A stretch of 37,904 nucleotides of DNA from Acrocarpospora macrocephala (GCF_009687865.1 NZ_BLAE01000097.1:1-37904); one strand, 5' to 3'. Shown: positions 1 through 8,544, counted from the first letter of the stretch. Translations and numbers: made by a program. The notes: generated by a model from the letters alone, not told the origin.

Positions 1-17
1 ACCTGGTTTTGGGTGGG

Positions 18-968
18 TTAGGGGTTGGTGAGGAGGGTGGTTATTTCGCGGGCGCAGCCCCAGGACATGCTGACGCCGGTGCCGGCGTGGCCGTAGCAGT
101 GGATCAGGTGGGGGTTGGTGGGGTCGGGTTCTAGGCGGATGGTGGGGCGGCCGGGGCGGAGGCCTACCTCTACGGCGAGGATTTTGGCGGTGGCGAGGCG
201 GGGGTCGATGGCGATGCAGCGGGCGAGGATGGCTTGGGTTTCGGTGTCGTCGGGGGTGAGGCTCCAGTTGCCGGGGGTGGCGTTGCCGCCGAGGACCACG
301 CGGCTGGCGTGGGGCATGTAGCAGGTCCAGTCGGTTTCGACGCCGCCCTCGTAGAAGAAGTCGTCCAGGCCGGGGTTCTCGACGACGACGTGCTGGCCCC
401 GGATGGGGTGGACCTGGTTGTCGTTGGCCAGGGCGGCGGCTCCGACGCCGGTGCAGTTGACGACGACGGGGGCGGCGGCGGCCGGTTCCGCCAGGGAGCT
501 CACGGTGCGGACTTCGATGTCGCCGCCTGCCGCGATCAGTCGGTCTATGAGGTAGTCCAGGTAGACGGGCATGTCGACGAGGGGTGAGGTGATCCAGAAG
601 GCGACGGGGAAGCCGGCGCTCTCGTCGGGAGTGCAGGGCCGGAAGCCGGGGAGCTCGGTCGCCCACGGCGGGATGCTGTTGCCGAGGCGGCTGACCAGAC
701 GGCCGCGGGCGACTCTTGAACCGGTGCCCGGATCCTTAGCGAGTTCGGTGAACTCGTCCATGGAGGCGCGCTGCCAGCGGACGGTCGATGCCAGCGGCTC
801 GCTGAAGACCGGGCCGCCGATCATGGCTCCGGCCACGGCGGACGTGGTGCGCTCCCGGAACAGCGAACCCCACACCTTGACCCGCAGGCCGCTTTCCGCG
901 AGGCATACGGCCGTGGTCAGGCCGATGACGCCGCCGCCGACGACTATGACATCTGCTCTGTCTGCCAT
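18..968 (-). CDS. FAD-dependent D-amino-acid oxidase
   Basis: The 316-aa product fits the D-amino-acid oxidase/DAO family, which uses FAD to oxidise D-amino acids to 2-oxo acids, ammonia and hydrogen peroxide. It opens with a Rossmann dinucleotide motif, VVGGGVIGLTTA, at residues 9-20, and has the typical late glycine-rich segment (YGHAGTGVSMSWGCA) near residue 300 that closes on the FAD. The length is slightly short for the family (about 320-350) but no domain is missing. There is no signal peptide, so it should be cytosolic. The start is ATG at 968. The shortened DUF4396 gene lies 43 nt upstream on the same strand. The substrate cannot be read from the sequence; a glycine oxidase or another DAO-fold amine oxidase is the alternative. 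Confidence 0.88.
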   Translation of the reverse strand: MADRADVIVVGGGVIGLTTAVCLAESGLRVKVWGSLFRERTTSAVAGAMIGGPVFSEPLASTVRWQRASMDEFTELAKDPGTGSRVARGRLVSRLGNSIPPWATELPGFRPCTPDESAGFPVAFWITSPLVDMPVYLDYLIDRLIAAGGDIEVRTVSSLAEPAAAAPVVVNCTGVGAAALANDNQVHPIRGQHVVVENPGLDDFFYEGGVETDWTCYMPHASRVVLGGNATPGNWSLTPDDTETQAILARCIAIDPRLATAKILAVEVGLRPGRPTIRLEPDPTNPHLIHCYGHAGTGVSMSWGCAREITTLLTNP

Positions 969-1011
969 GGTGTCCCCTCGACGAGCCTGATGTCAGGATC
1001 ATGCCCGTCAG

Positions 1012-1269
1012 TCAGTGGTGATAACTGTGCAGGACGGCGTGCCCCCGGCCGCGGCCGATGATCCACTTGTTGATGGGCGTGGTAACGACGAAGGCCACCG
1101 CCAGGGAGCCGATCAGGGTGCCCCAGAACAGCGCGGTCGTCAATCCCGCGTCCATCGCGCCTGGAACCGCCAGCATGACGGTATTGTCCACGATCTCCAT
1201 CACCAGAATCGACAGCGTGTCGGACTCCAGGGCCAGCAGCGTCAGCGCGTACCCAAAGAAGGCCAGCAT
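1012..1269 (-). CDS. DUF4396-type membrane protein, apparently truncated
   Basis: About 85 codons encode a small membrane protein whose C-terminal half looks like actinobacterial DUF4396 proteins: the blocks SDTLSILVMEIVDN, VPGAMDAG, FWG and TTPINKWIIGRGRGHAV with a His-rich tail are recognisable. I place the start at ATG 1269 because the open frame upstream, up to 1428, runs through a 33-bp palindrome and a better small ORF in another frame. From memory of the family, intact members are longer: they have an extra N-terminal membrane hairpin and about 20 residues between the FGYALT block and the SDTLSI block. Both are missing here, so this may be a decayed or pared-down copy. No good ribosome binding site precedes 1269. 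Function of the family is unknown. Confidence 0.55.
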   Translation of the reverse strand: MLAFFGYALTLLALESDTLSILVMEIVDNTVMLAVPGAMDAGLTTALFWGTLIGSLAVAFVVTTPINKWIIGRGRGHAVLHSYHH

Positions 1270-1301
1270 GCTGGCCAGCGGCTTCGGCCGGAAGAGGATC
1301 G

Positions 1302-1334
1302 GGCGCCCGTCCTCCACGGTGGAGGACGGGCGCC
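1302..1334. terminator. 33-bp near-perfect palindrome between the 35-codon ORF and the DUF4396 gene
   Basis: Bases 1302-1317 and 1319-1334 are exact reverse complements (16-bp arms, one central base), so RNA from either strand folds into a very stable GC-rich hairpin. On the minus strand it starts 5 nt after the stop of the 35-codon ORF and lies before the DUF4396 start. There is no U-tract, so a Rho-independent terminator is only one reading; attenuator or processing hairpin are others. Confidence 0.6.
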
Positions 1335-1339
1335 GGGGT

Positions 1340-1447
1340 TCAGCGATCGGCTGGGGCGGCCAGCCGTTCTGCTTCCCAGTGCAGGGCCTCGACGAGGACG
1401 AGTTCCAGGTGGAGCTCGGTGTCGACAAGGCTGTCCAGGACGTCCAT
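1340..1447 (-). CDS. 35-aa small ORF with strong Shine-Dalgarno site
   Basis: An ATG at 1447 is preceded by AGGGAGG with 5 nt spacing, a near-ideal actinomycete ribosome binding site. The 35 codons are GC-ending and encode an acidic, leucine-rich peptide starting MDVLDSLVDTELHLELVLVE. It has no signal peptide and would form an amphipathic helix. The stop is followed at once by the 1302-1334 palindrome and then the DUF4396 gene, so it could be a translated leader or a small regulatory protein. I do not recognise a family. The evidence is ribosome site and codon pattern only. Confidence 0.5.
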   Translation of the reverse strand: MDVLDSLVDTELHLELVLVEALHWEAERLAAPADR

Positions 1448-1600
1448 TAGGGCCTCCCTGACAATCATGACGCCCCATCAGTCACATAGGTTCACACCCT
1501 CTGGCCACAAAACCGAAAGAGATTCAAGTGGGTCGATCGGCGGACAGGATCCGGCTCCCGCGAGCCACTTCGGGTGCCGCCCAGAGGCGGGACAGCCTGG

Positions 1601-2878
1601 TCAGGGAAGGGTGGGGAGCTTTGCCGTGTAGAGCCAGGAGGAGAAAAGGGCATCGAGGGGTTCTGGTGTGAAATGTCGGGCTAAATCGGTGAACATGCCG
1701 GTGTTGATGGTGCCGTGCCGGTGGGCGGTGGTCCATTCGCGGAGCATGGAGAAGAAGGGGACGTCGCCGAGGGTGTGGCGGAGGGCGTGCAGGGTGAGGG
1801 CGCCGCGTTTGTAGACGCGGTCGTCGAAGAGGCGGCGCGCGCCGGGGTCGGCGAGGACGAAGTCCTGGGGCGCGGTGGCCAGGCGGCGATGCCACCGCCG
1901 GGCGTGTACGGCGGCCGGATCCCCGCCGGACGCCTCCGACCACACCCACTCCGCGTACGCCGCGAACCCCTCATGCAACCAGATATCCCGCCAATGCCCC
2001 AACGTCAGGCTGTTCCCGAACCACTGATGCGCCAGCTCATGCGCGACCAGCCGCTCACTCCCACGCCGCCCGTCGACATGATTGGCCCCGAACACCGACA
2101 TCCCCTGCGCCTCGACCGGGATCTCCAGCTCGTCGTCGGTGACCACCACCGTGTACCCCCCGAACGGATAAGGCCCGAACCGATCGGCGAACGTCGCCAT
2201 CATGCGATCCTGCCGCCCGAAATCATGCTGGATCCGGGTGGCCAGCCGGGCCGGGTAGTACACCCGCTGCGGCACGACCCCATCCAGATCCACCGAGGTG
2301 TACCGCCCGATCTGCACGCTCGCGAGATAAGCCGCCATCGGCTCCGCCTGCTCATACACCCAGGTCGTGGTCGACGCCCCCCGCGTCGAAGAGATCCGCA
2401 CCCCGTTCGCCACCACCTGGTACGGCGAAGCCGCCGTCACCGCGATCCGATACGTCGCCTTCTCCGCCGGCCGGTCGTTACACGGAAACCACGACGAGGC
2501 CCCGATCGGCTGGCTGGCCACGATCACCCCGTCCGCCAGCTGATCCCACCCCAGCTCCCCCCACGGACTGGACACCGGCCGCGGATTCCCCGCATACCGC
2601 ACCTCCACCGAGAACGGCCGCCCCTCCGCCAGCCAGCTCCCCGGCGTGACCCTGAGCTTGCCGTCCCGATGCGTGAACCGCGCCCGCGCCCCGTTGACCA
2701 GCACCTGCCCGACCCGGAACACCCCCAGATCCAGCTCGAACCGGTCCAGCGGCGCGGTCGCGACGGCGGCCAGCACGGCGGTCCCGGTCAGCCGGTTGGT
2801 GACGATCCGGTAGTCCAGCGTGAGATCGTAGTGCAGGACGCGGTAACCCTCGTTACCACGCTTCGGAAAATAGGACAC
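1601..2878 (-). CDS. M1-family zinc metallopeptidase
   Basis: The 425-aa product has the gluzincin signature HELAHQWFG at residues 280-288 (two zinc histidines and the catalytic Glu) and the third ligand in WLHEGFAAY, Glu303, at the usual spacing. An N-terminal beta-saddle domain (about 1-190) precedes it, including the PCNDRPAEK block common to M1 enzymes. The exopeptidase GXMEN loop is replaced by VEAQGM at 255-260. It is much shorter than aminopeptidase N (about 850 aa) because the C-terminal helical domain is absent, as in compact actinobacterial M1 enzymes. No signal peptide is visible. The GTG start at 2878 has GGAGAG upstream, overlapping the stop of the Pls-like gene 9 nt away, so the two are translationally coupled. 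The pairing suggests that it trims or degrades the synthetase product, or gives self-protection (inference). Confidence 0.9.
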   Translation of the reverse strand: MSYFPKRGNEGYRVLHYDLTLDYRIVTNRLTGTAVLAAVATAPLDRFELDLGVFRVGQVLVNGARARFTHRDGKLRVTPGSWLAEGRPFSVEVRYAGNPRPVSSPWGELGWDQLADGVIVASQPIGASSWFPCNDRPAEKATYRIAVTAASPYQVVANGVRISSTRGASTTTWVYEQAEPMAAYLASVQIGRYTSVDLDGVVPQRVYYPARLATRIQHDFGRQDRMMATFADRFGPYPFGGYTVVVTDDELEIPVEAQGMSVFGANHVDGRRGSERLVAHELAHQWFGNSLTLGHWRDIWLHEGFAAYAEWVWSEASGGDPAAVHARRWHRRLATAPQDFVLADPGARRLFDDRVYKRGALTLHALRHTLGDVPFFSMLREWTTAHRHGTINTGMFTDLARHFTPEPLDALFSSWLYTAKLPTLP

Positions 2879-2887
2879 CGCTCTCCA

Positions 2888-5800
2888 TCAGAACCACGCC
2901 GCGATCGGGTTTCCGAACCAGCGGGTCTGGGCGGGCAGGGATTCCCCGCGCATCACCAGGGACGCCGGTCCGACCGTGGTGTTCTCCCCGACCACCGCGG
3001 CGGGCAGGACGACCCCGTGCGGGCCGAGCGTCGATCCGTCCCGCAGGACGACAGTATCGATGCTCATCACCCGATCGTGGAACAGGTGGGTCTGCAGCAC
3101 GCATCCCCGGTTCACCGACACGCCGTTCCCCAGCGTGACCAGGTCGATCTCCGGCAGCCAGTAGGTCTCGCACCACACCCCGCGCCCGATCTTGGCGCCC
3201 AGCGCGCGCAGCCACAGGTTCAGCGGGGCGGTGCCGAGGAACGGCTGCGCGAACCAGGGCGCGGCGAGCACCTCGACGAAGTTGTCGGCCAGCTCGCTGC
3301 GCCACACGAACGAGCTCCACAGCGGCCGGTTGCCGGGCCGGATCCTGCCTACCAGCGCCCATTTGGCGGCCACGGCGACCAGCGCCGCGAGGAGTCCGGC
3401 GGTGGCCAGGACGAACCCGCCGAGCAGGGCGGCGATCGCGAAGCCGTACCGGATGGTGAGGGTTTCGAAGGCGGCCAGGACCAGGACGGCGACGGCGACG
3501 GTGGCCATCGCGGGGATGATCCTGCACGATTCGACCGCGGCGCGGGCCAGTTTGAGGCGCAGCGGCGGGTCGTAGGTGCGGCTGCGGTCGGCGTCCTCGG
3601 CGGTGCGGCGCAGCTCCACGGGCGGCATGCCCAAGTACGACGAGCCCGCCTTGGCCTTCTTCGGAGCCGCGGAGAGCACGCCCACCAGGCCGTCCTTCGG
3701 GACCTTGCGGCCGGGCGCGGTCATGCCGGAGTTGCCGAGGAAGGCGCGCTTGCCGATCCGGACGTGGTCGATGCGCATCATGCCGCCGTCCAGCTCGTAC
3801 GGCGCGACCATCGTGTCGTCGGCCAGGAAGGCGCCGTCCCCGACGGCGGTCATGGACGGCAGCGCGAGCACGGTCGACAGCTCGACGTCCCGCCCGACCT
3901 TCATCCCCAGGGCGCGCAGCCAGACGGGCGTGAACGCGCTCGCGTACAGCGGGAACAGCCACACCCGGGCCGTCGACATCAGCCGCGCGGTCATCCAGGC
4001 CTGCCACGCGGTACGGCTGTGCACAGGATGGCTGCCCGCGTGCAGGCAGATGGCCAGCATGCGGACCGAGACCACGGTGAGCAGCGCGAACGTCGCCATC
4101 GAGAGCACGGTCGCGAGCGGCACGCCCAGCAGCGCCCCGGTGAGGGCCGAGCCGGGCGAGGATCCCATGAACGCGCGCAGCACCAGCAGGCCCGGCAGCG
4201 CCGCGACGGCGGGGAGCAGGCTGAGCAGCAGGGCGGACACGGCGTACTGGGCGACCCAGCGGCGCGAGCGCGGCGGGCGTTTGGCGGGGTGGCGGGCCTT
4301 CCCGGTCCGCGTGGCGGGAGCGCCCGCCCAGCGTTCCCCGGCCGGAACCGCCTTGCGCATCGCGGATCCGGCGACGACCTGCGCGTTCTTCCCGATCCTG
4401 GCCCCGGGGAAGATCGTCGACCGGGCCCCGAGCGTGGCGCCCGCGCCGATCCTGATCTCGCCCACCCGCAGCAGGTCGCCGTCCAGCCAGTATCCGGTCA
4501 GATCGACCTCGGGTTCGACGGCCGCGTGCTTGCCGAGCCGCAGCATGCCGGTGATCGGCGGCAGCGTGTGCAGATCCGCGTCCTGCCCGATCTGCGCGCC
4601 CAGCGCCCGCGCGTAGTGCGTGATCCACGGCGCGCCGGACTCTTCCGCCACGCCGATCCTGGCCGCGAACTGCTCAGCGAACCACAGCTTCAGGTGCGTG
4701 GCGCCGCCGCGCGGGTACGCCCCCGGCTTCAGCCCGCGCAGCAACCCGCGGGCCACGCCCGCCGCCAGGCCCATCCGCCCCAGCGGGGAGACGACCAGCA
4801 GCCAGCCCAGCGCCACATACCACCACGACACGACCGGCATCCAGGGCAGGCCGACGATGTTGTTCAGCGCGGCCAGTCCCACGATCCAGCGCAGCGCGCC
4901 CACCGTGAGCAGCGGAATCATCAGCGCGGCCTGGATCAGCGCGGCCTTGCGGGGGAGTGGCGTCACGGCCCGGTCATTGGCGGCCAGGTCGTGGGCGTCC
5001 ATCGCCTTCAGGAACGCGCCGAGCCCGCGCAGGGTCGGATGTTCGTACAGGTCGGCGACGCCGACGCCCGGGTACTGGTCGCGCAGCACCGACACCAGCC
5101 GTGCCGCAGCCAGGCTGGTCCCGCCGAGGGTGAAGAAGTCCGCGGCCGGATCGCCCGAGGTGACGCCGAGGATCTCCTGCCACCGCTCGGCCAGCCACTT
5201 CTCCACGCCGGACAGGCCGCCGGTGTCCTCGGTGGCGGCCAGCGGCCACGGCAGCGCGTCCCTGTCGATCTTGCCGGAGGTGCGCGTCGGCAGCTCGTCC
5301 ACCACGGCGAGCCGGGGGACCAGCGCGGCCGGGAGCGCCTCGCGCAGCCGATCCCTGGCGGAACCGGGATCGAAGTCGTCGGCGGCCACCACGTAACCGA
5401 CCAGCAGCTGATGGCCCGCGCCGGTGGTCCGCACGGCCGCGGCGGCGCCGGCCACGCCGGGCAGCGCCCGCAGCGCGGCGTCGATCTCGCCCAGCTCGAT
5501 CCGGCGGCCACCGATCTTGATCTGCTCGTCCGCGCGGCCGACGAACAGCAGCCCTTCCGGCTCCGCCTTGACCAGGTCGCCGCTGCGGTAGGCGCGCTCC
5601 CAGCCCAGCGCGGGCAGCGGCGCGTACTTCTCGGCGTCCTTGACCGGGTCCAGGTAGCGGGCCAGGCCGACGCCGCCGATCACCAGCTCGCCGGTCTCGC
5701 CCATCGCGACCGGCGTGCCGGTCCGATCGACCACGGCGAGATCCCAGCCGTCCAGCGGCAGCCCGATCCGGACCGGCTCCTGCCCGAGCGGCGCCGCGCA

Positions 5801-6736
5801 GGCCACCACGGTGGCCTCGGTCGGCCCGTAGGTGTTCCACACCTCACGCCCGGGCACCGCCAGCCGGTCGGCCAGCTCGGGCGGGCAGGCCTCGCCGCCG
5901 AAGATCAGCAGCCGGACCTCGTCCAGCGTCTCCACCGGCCACAGCGCGGCCAGCGTCGGCACGGTGGACACCACGGTGATGCCCTTGTCGATCAGCCAGG
6001 GCCCCAGATCCATGCCGGTGCGCACCAGCGCCCGCGGCGCCGGGACTAGGCAGGCGCCGTGCCGCCAGGCCAGCCACATCTCCTCGCAGGAGGCGTCGAA
6101 CGCCACGGAGAGCCCCGCCAGCACCCGGTCTCCGGGGGCGATCGGCTCGGCCGTCAGGAACAGCCGTGCCTCGGCGTCGACGAACGCGGCGGCGCTACGG
6201 TGCGAGACCGCGACGCCCTTGGGCTTCCCGGTGGAGCCGGAGGTGAAGATGATCCACGCGTCGTCGCCCGGTCCGGGCCGCCCGCGCTCGCCGGTGGGCT
6301 CGCGCCGGATCGTGAGCGTACGGCTCTCGCCGACGACCGCGCACGCCTCCGCCTCGGCGAAGACCAGCTCGGCCCGCTCGTCCGGATCGTCGGCGTCCAC
6401 GGGGACGTAGGCCGCGCCCGCCCGGAGGACGGCCAGGATCGCGACGTACAGATCGGCCGTTCCCGACGGGACCCGCACGCCCACCCGGTCGCCACGGCCC
6501 ACTCCGGCCAGGACCAGTTCGGCCGCGAGCCGGGTCACTTCGAAGGCGAGCTCGGCGTAGGTGAGGCCGACAGTGCCGTCGTCGAGGGCCGGCGCCCGGG
6601 GATGCCGCCTTACGGTCGCGTCGAAGACGTCGAGCAGCGTACGCGGCTGGGGGGCAGCCGCACCGGCGAGAAAGAGAGCCGCGGGTTGTGTCGTTTGCCA
6701 GGTGGGCAACGCCAGGTCGGACAGCGATGAAGGCAA
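2888..6736 (-). CDS. Pls/PosA-type single-module non-ribosomal peptide synthetase
   Basis: The 1282-aa protein has the layout of epsilon-poly-L-lysine synthetase (Pls, about 1319 aa). An adenylation domain (about 35-495) shows FTSGSTGKPKG at 164, FDASCEEMW at 213, NTYGPTEA at 301, YRSGDL and GRADEQIKIGGRRIELGEID near 400, and the catalytic Lys in RTSGKID near 488. A thiolation domain follows, with Ser541 in FFTLGGTSL for phosphopantetheine. After about 595 come three pairs of membrane helices alternating with three left-handed beta-helix (hexapeptide-repeat) domains, which in Pls form the chain-building tandem domains. There are no condensation or thioesterase domains. The product should be a homopoly-amino acid or short isopeptide. 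The substrate is not assigned, although the A4 region D-A-S-C-E would allow a cationic amino acid. The start is TTG at 6736 behind GGGGGAAA. Confidence 0.92.
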   Translation of the reverse strand: MPSSLSDLALPTWQTTQPAALFLAGAAAPQPRTLLDVFDATVRRHPRAPALDDGTVGLTYAELAFEVTRLAAELVLAGVGRGDRVGVRVPSGTADLYVAILAVLRAGAAYVPVDADDPDERAELVFAEAEACAVVGESRTLTIRREPTGERGRPGPGDDAWIIFTSGSTGKPKGVAVSHRSAAAFVDAEARLFLTAEPIAPGDRVLAGLSVAFDASCEEMWLAWRHGACLVPAPRALVRTGMDLGPWLIDKGITVVSTVPTLAALWPVETLDEVRLLIFGGEACPPELADRLAVPGREVWNTYGPTEATVVACAAPLGQEPVRIGLPLDGWDLAVVDRTGTPVAMGETGELVIGGVGLARYLDPVKDAEKYAPLPALGWERAYRSGDLVKAEPEGLLFVGRADEQIKIGGRRIELGEIDAALRALPGVAGAAAAVRTTGAGHQLLVGYVVAADDFDPGSARDRLREALPAALVPRLAVVDELPTRTSGKIDRDALPWPLAATEDTGGLSGVEKWLAERWQEILGVTSGDPAADFFTLGGTSLAAARLVSVLRDQYPGVGVADLYEHPTLRGLGAFLKAMDAHDLAANDRAVTPLPRKAALIQAALMIPLLTVGALRWIVGLAALNNIVGLPWMPVVSWWYVALGWLLVVSPLGRMGLAAGVARGLLRGLKPGAYPRGGATHLKLWFAEQFAARIGVAEESGAPWITHYARALGAQIGQDADLHTLPPITGMLRLGKHAAVEPEVDLTGYWLDGDLLRVGEIRIGAGATLGARSTIFPGARIGKNAQVVAGSAMRKAVPAGERWAGAPATRTGKARHPAKRPPRSRRWVAQYAVSALLLSLLPAVAALPGLLVLRAFMGSSPGSALTGALLGVPLATVLSMATFALLTVVSVRMLAICLHAGSHPVHSRTAWQAWMTARLMSTARVWLFPLYASAFTPVWLRALGMKVGRDVELSTVLALPSMTAVGDGAFLADDTMVAPYELDGGMMRIDHVRIGKRAFLGNSGMTAPGRKVPKDGLVGVLSAAPKKAKAGSSYLGMPPVELRRTAEDADRSRTYDPPLRLKLARAAVESCRIIPAMATVAVAVLVLAAFETLTIRYGFAIAALLGGFVLATAGLLAALVAVAAKWALVGRIRPGNRPLWSSFVWRSELADNFVEVLAAPWFAQPFLGTAPLNLWLRALGAKIGRGVWCETYWLPEIDLVTLGNGVSVNRGCVLQTHLFHDRVMSIDTVVLRDGSTLGPHGVVLPAAVVGENTTVGPASLVMRGESLPAQTRWFGNPIAAWF

Positions 6737-6954
6737 GGTTTCCCCCGGTGGTCAACGGAGAGCAGCCACCGCCCGAGCGGAGTCCCCCGCTCGCTCGGGC
6801 CGGTCTTCCGGGCCGCCGGGCGCTGTTGGCGCCATCTGCATTCAATCACCCGGTGCTTAGTAACATTCCCGATGCGCCCGGTTTATACCCATAACATTGC
6901 GAATAGGAATAATCATGGAGTGAACCTGACACGGCATCCCCGCGTATCTCGATT

Positions 6955-7419
6955 GTGTTGACAAGTTCGCGCCAGATCGCGCTCGCCGTCTCGGCATTCG
7001 CACTGCTGTCCACCGTGGCCTGCTCAGGGAGCGAGCCCGGCGGTGAGACGGCCAACACGGAGGCCGTCCTCGGCCCTCCCCCCACCGTCGAGCAGCTCGC
7101 CGCCAAGGTCGGCTGCACGCCGGACATCCAAGTGGACGCCGCGGAGCTGCGCACCGGCGCCTGCAAGACCGACGACGGCCAGTTCTTCGTGAACACCTTC
7201 GCCACCCAGCAGGGCAAGGACGAATGGATGGACCAGGCCCCCGAATACAACCCGCACCTGGTCGGGAACCTCTGGACGGTGCTGGGCGAACGCCCGGTCC
7301 TGGACGCCCTCAGGGTCAGGCTCGGCGGCGACCTGCACCTCAGCGACCACCGGGTGAAGAGCCCGGCCCCGGCCGCCGACCCGGTGGTGGATACGGGCTC
7401 GGACACGGGCGGCTACTAG
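6955..7419 (+). CDS. Small secreted lipoprotein of unknown function
   Basis: The 154-aa product begins with a type II signal peptide: a basic start, a hydrophobic stretch IALAVSAFALLS and the lipobox STVAC, so it should be lipidated on Cys23 and anchored outside the membrane. The mature part has a Ser/Gly/Glu linker, then a compact domain with two further cysteines (in KVGCTPD and TGACKTDD) that may form a disulfide, and an acidic Gly-rich tail. It resembles small actinobacterial lipoproteins without known function. The GTG start at 6955 lacks a clear ribosome site. It is divergent from the Pls-like gene across 218 bp, so a shared control region is possible. Confidence 0.75.
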   Translation: MLTSSRQIALAVSAFALLSTVACSGSEPGGETANTEAVLGPPPTVEQLAAKVGCTPDIQVDAAELRTGACKTDDGQFFVNTFATQQGKDEWMDQAPEYNPHLVGNLWTVLGERPVLDALRVRLGGDLHLSDHRVKSPAPAADPVVDTGSDTGGY

Positions 7420-7492
7420 GCAGCGAACCGGGGTTCTCCCACCCACCCTCCCTTTGATTTCCCCCGGGCTCCGCCCGGCCCCGCCGGGCCCC

Positions 7493-7585
7493 GTGGTCGC
7501 CCAAACGAAGCGACCCGGGTCCCGTGGTTGCCCGGACGAAGCGACCCGGGCACTGTGGTTGCCCGGACGAAGCGACCCGAAGGCG
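7493..7585. repeat. Three tandem copies of a 31-bp unit
   Basis: Copies begin at 7493, 7524 and 7555 and share the core GTGGTYGCCCRRACGAAGCG followed by ACCCG. Spacing is exactly 31 bp and the copies differ at only a few positions. The block lies between the lipoprotein stop (7419) and the TSUP start (7623), in 203 bp that otherwise hold GC-rich sequence with no gene seen. It is a simple tandem duplication. The 31-bp period does not match a regulator site that I know. Confidence 0.8.
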
Positions 7586-7622
7586 ACGGCTTCCTGGGGG
7601 CCGGTGAAACCCGATCCCGCCG

Positions 7623-8372
7623 ATGTGGTTGGGTTTCCGGGTGGTCGCGGGGGAGATTCTTGGTCTGTTCGCCGCCGGTGTGCTGGCCGGGTTGCTGAGC
7701 ACGGTCGTCAGCCTGGCGTCGATCGTCTCCTACCCGGCGCTGCTGGCGTTCGGCCTGTCGCCGCTGGCCGCCAACGTCACCAACACGGTCGCGCTCGTGT
7801 TCACCGGACTCGGCGCTGCGGCGGGCTCCCGGCCCGAGCTGTCCGGGCAGGGCCCGCTGCTGCGCCGCCTAGGCGTGGCCGCCGCACTCGGGGGTGCGGC
7901 GGGCGCGGCATTGCTGCTGGTCACGCCGCCGAGCGCGTTCGAGTTCGCGGCCCCGCTGCTGGTCGCCACCGCTTCGCTGCTGCTGCTCCGGCCGCCGCGC
8001 CCACGCCCCCACGAGCGCCTGCCGGTACGGCTGACGGTGTTCGCGGTGGCGATCTACCTCGGCTATTTCGGCGCGGCCGGAGGCGTGCTCATGTTAGCCG
8101 TGCTGATGGCGGCGCTGCCCGAGCTCCCGGCCAGGATCAACGCCGTCAAGAACGTCCTGGGCGTGTTCGCCAACGCGGTGGCCGCACTCGGTTTCGCCCT
8201 GTTCGGCCCGGTCGACTGGCTGGCCGCGATCCCGCTCGCCGCCGGCCTGCTGCTCGGCGGCCGCCTCGGCCCCGGCCTCGTCCGCCGCCTCCCCGGCCAG
8301 AGCCTGCGCATCCTCGCCGCCACCTGCGGCCTGCTCGTCGCGATCAAACTCGGCATCACCGCGTACGCCTAG
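7623..8372 (+). CDS. TSUP/TauE-SafE family membrane transporter
   Basis: The 249-aa product is almost entirely hydrophobic with about seven to eight membrane segments. It shows the TSUP pattern: an N-terminal LFAAGVLAGLLSTVVSLASI helix with small residues, the SYPALLAFGLSPLAANVTNT block with conserved Pro and Asn, and a repeat in the second half (GYFGAAGGVLML followed by LPARINAVKN). TSUP proteins move sulfite, sulfonates or other organic anions by secondary transport; this substrate cannot be assigned. The ATG at 7623 has no strong ribosome site, and a GTG at 7641 is a possible alternative. The stop overlaps by 2 bp that of the HPr/LuxR remnant on the other strand. Confidence 0.88.
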   Translation: MWLGFRVVAGEILGLFAAGVLAGLLSTVVSLASIVSYPALLAFGLSPLAANVTNTVALVFTGLGAAAGSRPELSGQGPLLRRLGVAAALGGAAGAALLLVTPPSAFEFAAPLLVATASLLLLRPPRPRPHERLPVRLTVFAVAIYLGYFGAAGGVLMLAVLMAALPELPARINAVKNVLGVFANAVAALGFALFGPVDWLAAIPLAAGLLLGGRLGPGLVRRLPGQSLRILAATCGLLVAIKLGITAYA

Positions 8373-8530
8373 CGCGCCAACCCCGCCTGAATGATCGCCT
8401 GCGCCCGATCGGCCACCTGAAGCTTCGCGAACACCGCGGACACGTTGTCACGCACGGCCTTAGGCGCCGGCACCGCGGCCGCGGGCCGGGCGTGCAAGCC
8501 GGTCGCGATCGTCACGGTCCTCTCGGGAAC
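8369..8530 (-). pseudogene. Chimeric remnant: HPr N-terminus fused to LuxR-type HTH tail
   Basis: About 53 codons remain open. The first part reads PERTVTIATGLHARPAA, the start of an HPr phosphocarrier including its active-site GLHARPAA block, though shorter by about two residues. Without a frame break it passes into VRDNVSAVFAKLQVADRAQA, the end of a LuxR/NarL-type helix-turn-helix domain. The expected start codon (8530) is GTT rather than GTG, 4 nt behind GGGAGA and 14 nt after the dehydrogenase stop, where ptsH would sit in such an operon. The simplest reading is that a deletion removed most of HPr and of a neighbouring response regulator and joined the ends. A functional 50-residue hybrid is unlikely. 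Confidence 0.65.
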
Positions 8531-8544
8531 CGTCTCTCCCGTTC

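Noticed and set aside
1012-1428. Longer 138-aa version of the DUF4396 protein
   Set aside because: Its first 50 residues are Ser/Pro/Arg-rich and run through the palindrome and the 35-codon ORF in another frame; nothing supports translation there.
1715-6049. 1444-codon open frame on the plus strand
   Set aside because: Shadow of the M1 and Pls-like genes in GC-rich DNA; the product is low-complexity Arg/Gly/Pro/His-rich with no domain, while the minus strand carries clear catalytic motifs.
6958-6963. TTGACA as a -35 box near the lipoprotein start
   Set aside because: It lies inside the coding start of the lipoprotein gene and no AT-rich -10 follows at 16-19 nt.
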